From JAMCXS01 sp046705545 (lineage in GTDB: Bacteria; Acidobacteriota; Terriglobia; UBA7540), in the NCBI GenBank assembly GCA_046705545.1, contig JBJKQF010000345.1, positions 1 through 8,855 of the forward strand: a stretch of DNA of 8,855 nucleotides, given 5' to 3'. Below the pieces are notes generated by a model. The model was given only the letters and a program-made list of their open reading frames with translations, had not been told where the DNA came from and did no database searches. Positions 1 through 5,845 of this stretch are shown one piece after another (the stretch's first letter is position 1; each line of letters opens with the position of its first letter). Both the position numbers and the translations under genes were made by a program.

Positions 1-144
1 TCTGCGAAGTCTGGCGAATGAGGGGAGCGTTGGGGCTGATACGTCCGACCGCCGTGCGCTAAACCTCCGGACGGCGATTCCCATGCCCTTCAGGCGCAAT
101 GCGACCCGCTACCCTTGTCCGGGCAGCATCTCTGGCCAGGAGCC

Positions 145-795
145 ATGTTCCCTCAGATGAAACCTTCACCCTTCCAGCTCTGTTACATTACGGACCGGCG
201 TGGACTCGCGCCGGTGCCTTTGCTGCCCCGCGTCCAGGCAGCAGTGAAGGCTGGAATCAACCTCATTCAGCTCCGTGAGAAAGATCTCCCCACTCGGGAA
301 CTTCTGGGATTGGCGGAAGCTGCCGCTGCTCTTTGCCGGGGAACCGCCACAAAGTTCGTCGTCAACGATCGCTTGGATATTGCCATGAGTTCGGGCGCCG
401 ACGGTGTCCACCTGGGTGGACAATCACTCCCGGCGGAGGCCATCCGGCGTGAAGCGGGTACGGATCTCCTGATCGGGGTCTCTTGCCATTCGCTTGAAGA
501 CGCCTTGCAAGCGGAGACCGCAGGAGCAGACTACGTTTTGCTGGGCCCTATCTTCGCCACGCCCTCAAAGCTCCGTTACGGTCCTCCGCTCGGTTTGGCC
601 AAGCTGGAGGAAGTTGCGGCACAAGCCAAGATTCCGGTGATTGCTTTGGGTGGGATTACGGTTGAGAAAACCGGAGACTGCCTGGCGGCCGGAGCGGCGG
701 GAGTCGCGGGAATCCGGATCTTCCAAGATTGCCCTTCTATCGAGGGGGCGGTTCGCGAGCTCAAGGCGAAGTTCCCTTCCCCCCAAAACAGCTAA
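145..795 (+). CDS. thiE: Thiamine phosphate synthase / TenI superfamily protein (ThiE-like)
   Basis: The 216-residue product is a single TIM-barrel domain of usual ThiE length. ThiE joins HMP-pyrophosphate and the thiazole phosphate to give thiamine phosphate in the cytoplasm. Visible motifs are QLREK at 42-46, VNDRLDIA at 73-80, GVHLG at 87-91, GVSCHS at 111-116, GPIFATPSK at 134-142 and ALGGI at 167-171, in the family order. Two things are unusual. The position after GVHLG that is normally the second Mg2+-binding Asp (GQ-E-D-LP) is Ser94, and the diphosphate loop TxTK reads TPSK. The His of the TenI tautomerase is also absent (GPIF here), so it is not a clean TenI either. The fold is certain; the exact reaction is less so. 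The start is uncertain. ATG 145 has AGGAG only 2 bases upstream, ATG 157 is 14 bases from it, and a TTG at 115 would extend the frame. It stands alone on this strand and converges on the aldolase gene. Confidence 0.85.
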   Translation: MFPQMKPSPFQLCYITDRRGLAPVPLLPRVQAAVKAGINLIQLREKDLPTRELLGLAEAAAALCRGTATKFVVNDRLDIAMSSGADGVHLGGQSLPAEAIRREAGTDLLIGVSCHSLEDALQAETAGADYVLLGPIFATPSKLRYGPPLGLAKLEEVAAQAKIPVIALGGITVEKTGDCLAAGAAGVAGIRIFQDCPSIEGAVRELKAKFPSPQNS

Positions 796-798
796 GCC

Positions 799-823
799 GG
801 CGTGGCAATCAACGCTTCACGCC
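799..823. terminator. Possible hairpin between convergent thiE and aldolase genes
   Basis: The 56-base gap between the two convergent stop codons holds an inverted repeat, GGCGTG (799-804) and CACGCC (818-823), with a 13-base loop. It starts 3 bases after the thiE stop. Neither side is followed directly by a good T run. The minus strand has a TTTT only after about ten further bases. It could act as a weak bidirectional terminator, but the stem is short. Confidence 0.3.
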
Positions 824-851
824 TTGGGCGAGCTGCTCTCCGCAAAGCCTC

Positions 852-1673
852 TCAGTAAATGGATTTACTTTTTGGCTTGGTAATAACCTTTCCAACCGGT
901 TCGAGAAACTGGCGCGAGCCGGCGGCCATCAGGCCCAGCTCGGTGCTGGCCTGGAAGAAAAGAAATCCTTGCTCAAGATACTTCATCATCAATTCCGGGT
1001 TGCCCACAGGAGCGCCGGCAATCTTGTGGTGCTTTTTGGCGGCCTGAACCACCTTTGCAATGGCTTCCTGAACTTCGGGATGATTCTGCTCGCCCCGGAA
1101 TCCCATGGAAAAGGAAAGATCGCTGGTTCCAATGAAGAGAACGTCGACGCCCGGCGTGGAAGCAATCGCGTCGATATTCTCAATGGCTTCCGCCTGCTCA
1201 ATATTCACGATCACCAGGACGTTGCTATCGGCAAAGTCATGGTAGCCTTCCGGCGCCGGCCAGCGAAATGTCGCCAGCCCCGCTCCGGAGCCGCGCCCGC
1301 CGTGCGGCGGGTATTTGCACGCCGCCACAGCCCGTTGCGCCAGTTCCGCCGTGCTGGCGAATGGGAAAACAACTCCCAGGACGCCCGAGTCCAAGACGCG
1401 CTTGGCGGTCCACAATTCATTCACCGGCACGCGCGCAAAGGGCACCGCCTTGAGCCCCCGCGTCGCCAGCACCATGTTGCGCAGCGTCTCAAGCGTGATG
1501 GGGCTGTGCTCCATCTCGATCCAGAGAAAATCGTAACCAAGGTTGGCTGCTTGCGCGGCGATTTCCACGCTGGCAACCGTAATCGTCAGCCCGACAGCGG
1601 GTTTCCCTTCACGAAGCAATTTCTTGACCGGGTTTTCAGAAGCGGTTTTGAGTTCGGTATCTTCAGGCGCCAT
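852..1673 (-). CDS. HpcH/HpaI-family aldolase
   Basis: This is a 273-residue TIM-barrel class II aldolase. The family, which includes HpaI, GarL and RhmA, cleaves or condenses 2-oxo-3-deoxy acids, with pyruvate or a related oxo acid as one partner, using a divalent metal. The expected residues are all present: catalytic His56 in EMEHSP, substrate-binding Arg81 in ARVP, Asp95 in VLDSG (partner of the His in HpaI), metal ligands Glu159 in VNIEQ and Asp185 in GTSDLS, and the YPPHGGRG segment at 121-128. GTSDLS replaces the GPADLS of HpaI, so the substrate may differ and I give no gene symbol. I chose ATG 1673 because AAAGGA lies 10 bases upstream and the family start aligns there. A GTG at 1751 is in frame and would add 26 residues, but its GGAGG is only 1 base away. 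No pathway partner lies next to it, and a terminator separates it from ftsH. Confidence 0.88.
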   Translation of the reverse strand: MAPEDTELKTASENPVKKLLREGKPAVGLTITVASVEIAAQAANLGYDFLWIEMEHSPITLETLRNMVLATRGLKAVPFARVPVNELWTAKRVLDSGVLGVVFPFASTAELAQRAVAACKYPPHGGRGSGAGLATFRWPAPEGYHDFADSNVLVIVNIEQAEAIENIDAIASTPGVDVLFIGTSDLSFSMGFRGEQNHPEVQEAIAKVVQAAKKHHKIAGAPVGNPELMMKYLEQGFLFFQASTELGLMAAGSRQFLEPVGKVITKPKSKSIY

Positions 1674-1683
1674 TATCCACGTA

Positions 1684-1689
1684 TCCTTT
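1684..1689 (-). promoter_or_regulatory. Ribosome binding site deciding the aldolase start
   Basis: On the minus strand AAAGGA stands 10 bases before ATG 1673. It supports this internal start over the upstream in-frame GTG at 1751. The spacing is at the long end of normal. Confidence 0.5.
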
Positions 1690-1856
1690 GCAACAGAATT
1701 GGAGCTCTTCTGCCCGCCAATCTTCAGCACGAGCAGGGCGACGACGGTCACGCCTCCAAGAGTCTATCACAGCCACAGAGCTAGGAAGCAAAGCGCGCAT
1801 GAATGCATCCTGGCTCTCCCTGGAGGATGGTCTCTGCGGAAAATTGTTGTTGGCGG

Positions 1857-1893
1857 ATAAGAAAACGCCGGGAATGCAGAGTGCACTCCCGGC
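1857..1893 (-). terminator. Rho-independent terminator of ftsH
   Basis: Read on the minus strand, 29 bases after the ftsH stop, there is a 12-bp stem (1893-1882 pairing with 1878-1867) closed by a 3-base loop (CTC). It is followed by GTTTTCTTAT. Eleven pairs are Watson-Crick and one is G-U. That one position is an A-C mismatch on the plus strand, and only the minus side has the T-rich tail, so the element is oriented for ftsH. It implies that the downstream aldolase gene needs its own promoter within about 1690-1856. There I see only weak candidates, for example TTGCTT with GATAGA 17 bases on. Confidence 0.9.
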
Positions 1894-1921
1894 AGAATGG
1901 GGCAAGCAAAAGATTGAAGAC

Positions 1922-3835
1922 TTATGCCGGCTGCGGACGCTCGCGGCCCGGTACGCCGCCGGAAGGCTGAGGCTTCAAAACCTCGGTCGTTTCCTGTTCC
2001 CCTTCACCCGGCTTGGGAGGCTCGGGCCGGACCAGCTCAGGCAGCGGCTTGCCTTCAATCAACAGGTTCACCTCACCGGCGTCGAGCACCTCACGCACCA
2101 GCAGAGCCTCAGCAATTCGCTCCAAGCTCTCGCGATTCGACGTTAGGATGTCTTTCGCCCTCTGATAGCCGGTGATCACAAATTTCTTAACTTCCTGGTC
2201 GATCTTGATGGCGGTATCTTCGCTGAAGTCCCGCTGGGTAGCCAAGTCCCGCCCCAGGAAGATTTCCTGCTGATTCTTGCCGTAGGAGAGCGGACCCAGG
2301 TCCGACATGCCAAACTCGCAAACCATCCGGCGAGCCACGCCGGTGGCCTGCTCGATATCGTTGCCGGCGCCGGTCGTGATGTGATTCAGGAAAAGTTCTT
2401 CCGCCACGCGGCCGCCCATCATGATGGCCAGTTGCGCTTCCAGAAAGTCCCGCGTGTAAGTGTGTTTGTCATCCAGCGGCAATTGCATCGTGACGCCCAA
2501 CGCCATGCCCCGCGGAATGATGGTGACCTTGTGCAGCGGGTCGGCATTCGGCAACAGCGAGGCCACCAGGGCATGGCCAGCCTCGTGGAAAGCGGTGTTG
2601 CGCTTCTCGGCGTCGGAGAGGATCATCGACCTCCGCTCCGGCCCCATGAGCACCTTGTCTTTCGCGGTATCCAGGTCGCGCATGCAAACCTGTTTGCGGT
2701 TCTGGCGCGCCGCCAGCAGAGCCGATTCGTTGACCAGGTTCGCAAGGTCAGCCCCGGAAAATCCCGGCGTTCCGCGAGCCAGCACGGGCAGGTTCACATC
2801 TTCCGAAAGCGGAATCTTCTTGGTGTGAACTTTAAGGATGGCTTCGCGGCCCTTAACGTCCGGCCGAGGCACCACCACCCGGCGGTCAAAGCGGCCCGGG
2901 CGCAGCAGCGCAGGATCCAAGACATCGGGGCGGTTCGTCGCCGCGATCAGGATCACGCCTTCATTCGACTCGAATCCATCCATCTCAACGAGCAACTGAT
3001 TGAGCGTCTGCTCGCGCTCGTCGTGGCCGCCGCCGAGGCCCGCGCCACGATGCCGGCCGACCGCGTCAATCTCATCGATGAAAATAATGCAGGGAGCATT
3101 CTTCTTGCCTTGCTCAAACAGGTCGCGAACCCGCGAGGCGCCCACGCCTACGAACATCTCCACAAAGTCCGAGCCCGAAATCGAGAAGAAGGGCACGTTG
3201 GCTTCTCCGGCGATGGCGCGAGCCAGCAAGGTCTTCCCGGTTCCGGGAGGTCCCACCAGCAGTACGCCCTTCGGGATGCGCCCGCCCAGCTTCTGGAACT
3301 TCTGCGGCTCCCGCAGGAACTCAATAATCTCCTGCAGCTCTTCCTTGGCCTCCTGCACGCCAGCAACATCCTTAAAAGTAACTTTCTTGTGCTGAGTAGA
3401 CAGTAATCGGGCGCGGCTCTTCCCAAACGATAGAGCTTTATTGCCCCCACTCTGCATCTGCCTCATGAAAAATATCCAGAGCCCCACAAGAAGAAGCAAG
3501 GGGAGACCGTTCGCCAGCCAGGTCATCCAGGACCCGTTGGACTCATCCTTGATGGTGACCCTGACGTCTTTCGCTAGAAGCTGATTGTAGAGGTCGGGGA
3601 AATTCCCGGGGATGGTGGTCTTGAACTTGGCGTTGTCCTTCTTCAGAACACCCGTGACGTCGCTCCCGGCGATCGTCACTTCTTGGACGTTTCCGCCCTG
3701 CACCTGATTGACGAACTGCGTGAAGGTGTAGTTATCAACGTGTTCGCCGGTGCTGGAGCGCACGACGGCCCAGATCAGTAGAGCGGTGACTGCCATCACC
3801 ACCCAAAATATGATGTTCTTGACCGCCGAATTCAC
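1922..3835 (-). CDS. ftsH: ATP-dependent zinc metalloprotease FtsH
   Basis: This 637-residue inner-membrane AAA+ protease extracts and degrades misfolded or unassembled membrane proteins and some cytosolic regulators, acting as a hexamer. The order is standard. A first membrane segment lies at about 7-25, an extracytoplasmic domain follows to about 104, and a second membrane segment lies at about 105-124. The AAA+ domain has Walker A GPPGTGKT (195-202), the pore loop FVG (228-230), Walker B IIFIDEID (250-257) and the second region of homology to about 318 with arginine fingers Arg312 and Arg315. The M41 peptidase domain has HEAGH (417-421) and the third zinc ligand Asp493. The last 35 or so residues are a proline- and glutamate-rich tail, which is variable in the family. 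Nothing catalytic is missing. The start is GTG, with GGAGG 7 bases upstream. It follows tilS in the same direction, a common bacterial arrangement, but 199 bases apart. Confidence 0.98.
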   Translation of the reverse strand: MNSAVKNIIFWVVMAVTALLIWAVVRSSTGEHVDNYTFTQFVNQVQGGNVQEVTIAGSDVTGVLKKDNAKFKTTIPGNFPDLYNQLLAKDVRVTIKDESNGSWMTWLANGLPLLLLVGLWIFFMRQMQSGGNKALSFGKSRARLLSTQHKKVTFKDVAGVQEAKEELQEIIEFLREPQKFQKLGGRIPKGVLLVGPPGTGKTLLARAIAGEANVPFFSISGSDFVEMFVGVGASRVRDLFEQGKKNAPCIIFIDEIDAVGRHRGAGLGGGHDEREQTLNQLLVEMDGFESNEGVILIAATNRPDVLDPALLRPGRFDRRVVVPRPDVKGREAILKVHTKKIPLSEDVNLPVLARGTPGFSGADLANLVNESALLAARQNRKQVCMRDLDTAKDKVLMGPERRSMILSDAEKRNTAFHEAGHALVASLLPNADPLHKVTIIPRGMALGVTMQLPLDDKHTYTRDFLEAQLAIMMGGRVAEELFLNHITTGAGNDIEQATGVARRMVCEFGMSDLGPLSYGKNQQEIFLGRDLATQRDFSEDTAIKIDQEVKKFVITGYQRAKDILTSNRESLERIAEALLVREVLDAGEVNLLIEGKPLPELVRPEPPKPGEGEQETTEVLKPQPSGGVPGRERPQPA

Positions 3836-3841
3836 GATGTT

Positions 3842-3848
3842 GCCTCCT
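3842..3848 (-). promoter_or_regulatory. Ribosome binding site of ftsH
   Basis: AGGAGGC on the minus strand, with its GGAGG core at 3843-3847, lies 7 bases before the GTG at 3835. This near-perfect Shine-Dalgarno sequence fixes the GTG as the ftsH start despite the non-ATG codon. Confidence 0.8.
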
Positions 3849-3977
3849 GCTCCGCCTCGAGAACAGCCACCCAGCCCTCGCGCTCGCCAGTTATTAGATT
3901 AGATGCAATCAACCTCATCTTCGACGCAGGTTTCGATTCCAACTCGCCCAGCTTCATTCCGCCAATCGGCAATCTCC

Positions 3978-3994
3978 CCGCTTAATTCAAGCGG
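3978..3994. other. Small hairpin in the tilS-ftsH gap
   Basis: A perfect 6-bp inverted repeat, CCGCTT and AAGCGG, flanks the loop AATTC, about 40 bases after the tilS stop. There is no T run on either side, so it is not a standard Rho-independent terminator. The rest of the 3849-4034 gap is non-coding as far as I can see. Its one AT-rich patch (3890-3910, TCTAATCTAATAAC on the minus strand) is where an ftsH promoter could sit, but I find no matching -35 box and no CIRCE-type heat-shock operator. Confidence 0.3.
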
Positions 3995-4034
3995 CCAGGA
4001 CTCTTGCCCAGAAGGAACAGCTGCCTCGCCGGGC

Positions 4035-5444
4035 TCAGGCGAGAACCATCTCTTCGATTAGCAGCACCTTGCCCCTTGCTTTCCCCTTTGCGGCCCAGCC
4101 AGCGGCTGGCAGGCCGCGCACACACACAACACCCCGTTCACTATCTAATACCGGCCAAAGAGGACGCTCATCCCGCGGAACTTTGTTCCGGCGAAACAGT
4201 TCTTTGACCCTCACGGATTTTCGGTGGCCTGCGGGGCAGTATCGGTCTCCTTCTCGCCAGTTGCGAAAGACCAATCGAGCAGGCAGGGTCTGCGGATCAA
4301 GCTCCGGCCACACACCTCTATTATAGTCCCTCGGAATCTCTTTTGAGTCAACCATCTTCAATGTAAATAAACGGCCGATCTCAGCCACGGAAGTCGTGCC
4401 CGGAAACACGGCAGGATGGGCAAAAACCGCGACCGCGCTTTCCTTTTTCCGGGAAGAAAGGATCAGCCAGTCAAATTCCGTACGTGCCTCTAAACCGCGA
4501 GGTAACAGTAGTTTCCGCCCACTTTGTGACTTCAGGGCGAACTCCCGAAGAGCTTCCAGGTGCCGGTAGCTGATACCTTGCAGGCTACCCGTAACCTCCT
4601 GCACCGCCTGGCGCAAGACTCGCCGCGCCAAGGCAATTGGCAAATCCGCCAGTAGCCGCCGGGGGATTCTTTCCGCTCCTCCTTCCCGCACCCGCCAGGC
4701 TCCCGCCTGCTCCCTCGCCTGCTGCTCAAGGTAGGCCTCCTCGTCACGCGCCCGGTCAGATAGCCCACTAAGCAGCCTTTTGACTTCCGGGTTGTATTCC
4801 CTTTCCAGCAGCGGCAGCAAGCTATGGCGGATCTTGTTCCGCCGGAAGCCGGGGTCGAGATTGGTGGAATCCACGCGGAATGGCAGTTTCTGCTCCTGGA
4901 GGGCTGATTCGACCTCTGACCGCGTTAAACTCAAGAAAGGACGTAAGATCTTCCCCTCAACTTTGGGGTGAATGCCCCCCAGGCCTTTGGTTCCTGTGCC
5001 GCGGAGAAGGTTGATGAGCACCGTTTCAGCTTGGTCGTCCATCGTGTGGGCCGTCGCCACTTGATCCACTCGGCCCTGGCGGATCAGACCCAGGAAGAAT
5101 CGGTAGCGGAGTTCACGCGCCGTCGCCTCCAGGTTCCGGCGCCGTTTGCGAGCCTCCTCAGCCACCCGGGCCTCCCCCAGCAGAAAGGGTAGCCCAAGCT
5201 CGTGCGCCTGGCCCCGGACAAACTTTGCGTCCCCATCGGACTCCGGCCCGCGCAAGTGATGATTGAAATGAACCACTGCCACGGTAAACCCCATGTCTCG
5301 AGAGAGCTTGTGCAGAAAATTCAGCAGCAGTACGGAATCCGGTCCGCCCGAGACTGCCACCCCAACGCGCGCGCCCGGGTGGAAAAACCGGGCCCGGCCC
5401 ATCTCATGAGACCACCGATTATAGAGAGTATGACGAACTCGCAT
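4035..5444 (-). CDS. tilS: tRNA(Ile)-lysidine synthase TilS
   Basis: TilS uses ATP and lysine to convert the wobble cytidine of tRNA-Ile(CAU) to lysidine. This switches the tRNA from Met to Ile decoding and is normally essential. Numbering from ATG 5444 (469 residues), the N-terminal PP-loop ATPase domain has SGGPDS at 32-37, HFNHHLRG at 59-66 and DDQAET at 136-141, then the STNLDPGFRRN segment from about 193. The middle helical domain follows, and the C-terminal TilS domain has RNWREGDRYCP from about 394 and KELFRRNKVPRDERP to about 428. The length fits the long, three-domain form of the family. An in-frame TTG at 5459 would add 5 residues. It has GAGG 4 bases upstream, but that GAGG would lie outside an mRNA made from the extended -10 promoter at 5468-5476. 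I therefore prefer the ATG, with modest confidence. Confidence 0.96.
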   Translation of the reverse strand: MRVRHTLYNRWSHEMGRARFFHPGARVGVAVSGGPDSVLLLNFLHKLSRDMGFTVAVVHFNHHLRGPESDGDAKFVRGQAHELGLPFLLGEARVAEEARKRRRNLEATARELRYRFFLGLIRQGRVDQVATAHTMDDQAETVLINLLRGTGTKGLGGIHPKVEGKILRPFLSLTRSEVESALQEQKLPFRVDSTNLDPGFRRNKIRHSLLPLLEREYNPEVKRLLSGLSDRARDEEAYLEQQAREQAGAWRVREGGAERIPRRLLADLPIALARRVLRQAVQEVTGSLQGISYRHLEALREFALKSQSGRKLLLPRGLEARTEFDWLILSSRKKESAVAVFAHPAVFPGTTSVAEIGRLFTLKMVDSKEIPRDYNRGVWPELDPQTLPARLVFRNWREGDRYCPAGHRKSVRVKELFRRNKVPRDERPLWPVLDSERGVVCVRGLPAAGWAAKGKARGKVLLIEEMVLA

Positions 5445-5467
5445 GAGGCTAGGTTTCAACCTGCCTC

Positions 5468-5476
5468 ATTGTAGCA
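5468..5476 (-). promoter_or_regulatory. Possible extended -10 promoter of tilS
   Basis: On the minus strand TGCTACAAT matches an extended -10 element (TGn plus TACAAT, one mismatch from TATAAT) in an otherwise very G-rich stretch. I see no -35 box at 16-18 bases, as is tolerated with extended -10 sites. Transcription would start near 5461, giving a leader of about 17 bases to ATG 5444. Confidence 0.4.
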
Positions 5477-5513
5477 CCCCACGCCCCAGCCAGAGGCCCC
5501 GAGGATTGTTCCC

Positions 5514-5530
5514 TCGCTGCGCGACAGCGA
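5514..5530. other. Hairpin between ybdD and tilS
   Basis: A perfect 6-bp inverted repeat, TCGCTG and CAGCGA, with a 5-base loop lies about 70 bases after the ybdD stop and 70 bases before tilS. No T run follows on either strand. It could help end the cstA-ybdD transcript by another route or be chance in GC-rich DNA. I see no gene in the rest of 5445-5600. Confidence 0.25.
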
Positions 5531-5600
5531 ATGCTCCGCGCGGATATCCTAGGGTCAAGGATGAAATCGCAAGATGGGACGTGCGGACGAGGTCTTAAGG

Positions 5601-5804
5601 TCAGCAACAGCGGTTGGGACTGGAATATTTCTGTTTTTGCCGCTGCTCATAAAACTCGCGGGGGGTGAGGGGCTTTGTACCTTCCTTCAGCGCCCGCGCG
5701 CGGTAACGCGCGTAGTCGCTTTGACCGGAAACGTCCTGGAGATATTGCCACAAGCCCTGTGCGAACTTCTTTAAGGTCCTTCCGCGATTAGTCATGGCAA
5801 TCAT
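5601..5804 (-). CDS. YbdD/YjiX family small protein (CstA partner)
   Basis: This 67-residue soluble protein has the length and pattern of the YbdD/YjiX (DUF466) family. An amphipathic N-terminal helix contains WQYLQDVSG, followed by a DY..Y motif (SDYARYR, 29-35), then PLTPREFYEQRQKQKY (45-60) and the family's typical C-terminal Arg-Cys-Cys (65-67). In E. coli the homologous genes lie directly after cstA and btsT, and the protein is regarded as an accessory of those transporters. Its molecular role is not firmly known. Here it follows cstA by 41 bases on the same strand, which suggests one transcript. The ATG at 5804 has GAAGG 8 bases upstream. ATG 5795, three codons in, is the alternative start. 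Confidence 0.88.
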   Translation of the reverse strand: MIAMTNRGRTLKKFAQGLWQYLQDVSGQSDYARYRARALKEGTKPLTPREFYEQRQKQKYSSPNRCC

Positions 5805-5812
5805 CCGGTATA

Positions 5813-5817
5813 CCTTC
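5813..5817 (-). promoter_or_regulatory. Ribosome binding site of the ybdD-like gene
   Basis: GAAGG on the minus strand lies 8 bases before ATG 5804, inside the short gap after cstA. It supports independent translation of this small gene and the first of the two closely spaced ATG codons. Confidence 0.6.
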
Positions 5818-5845
5818 GCAGTTCCCTTCTGGTCACAAGCCCGAA

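Noticed and set aside
1..84. A minus-strand open frame starting at ATG 84 and running off the left edge
   Set aside because: Only 28 codons, Arg- and Ser-rich, with GAAGG too close to the ATG. No support beyond being open.
1674..1751. A 26-codon N-terminal extension of the aldolase from GTG 1751
   Set aside because: Its GGAGG is only 1 base from the GTG. The internal ATG at 1673 has better spacing and fits the usual family length.
729..1784. A 351-codon plus-strand open frame opposite the aldolase gene
   Set aside because: It lies antisense to a gene whose active-site residues are all intact. Its translation is rich in Arg, His and Gly with no recognisable motif, as expected of a shadow frame in GC-rich DNA.
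2381..3406. A 341-codon plus-strand open frame opposite ftsH
   Set aside because: It mirrors the conserved AAA+ region of FtsH. The translation has no domain pattern and is low in normal hydrophobic periodicity, so it is a shadow of the codon bias of ftsH.
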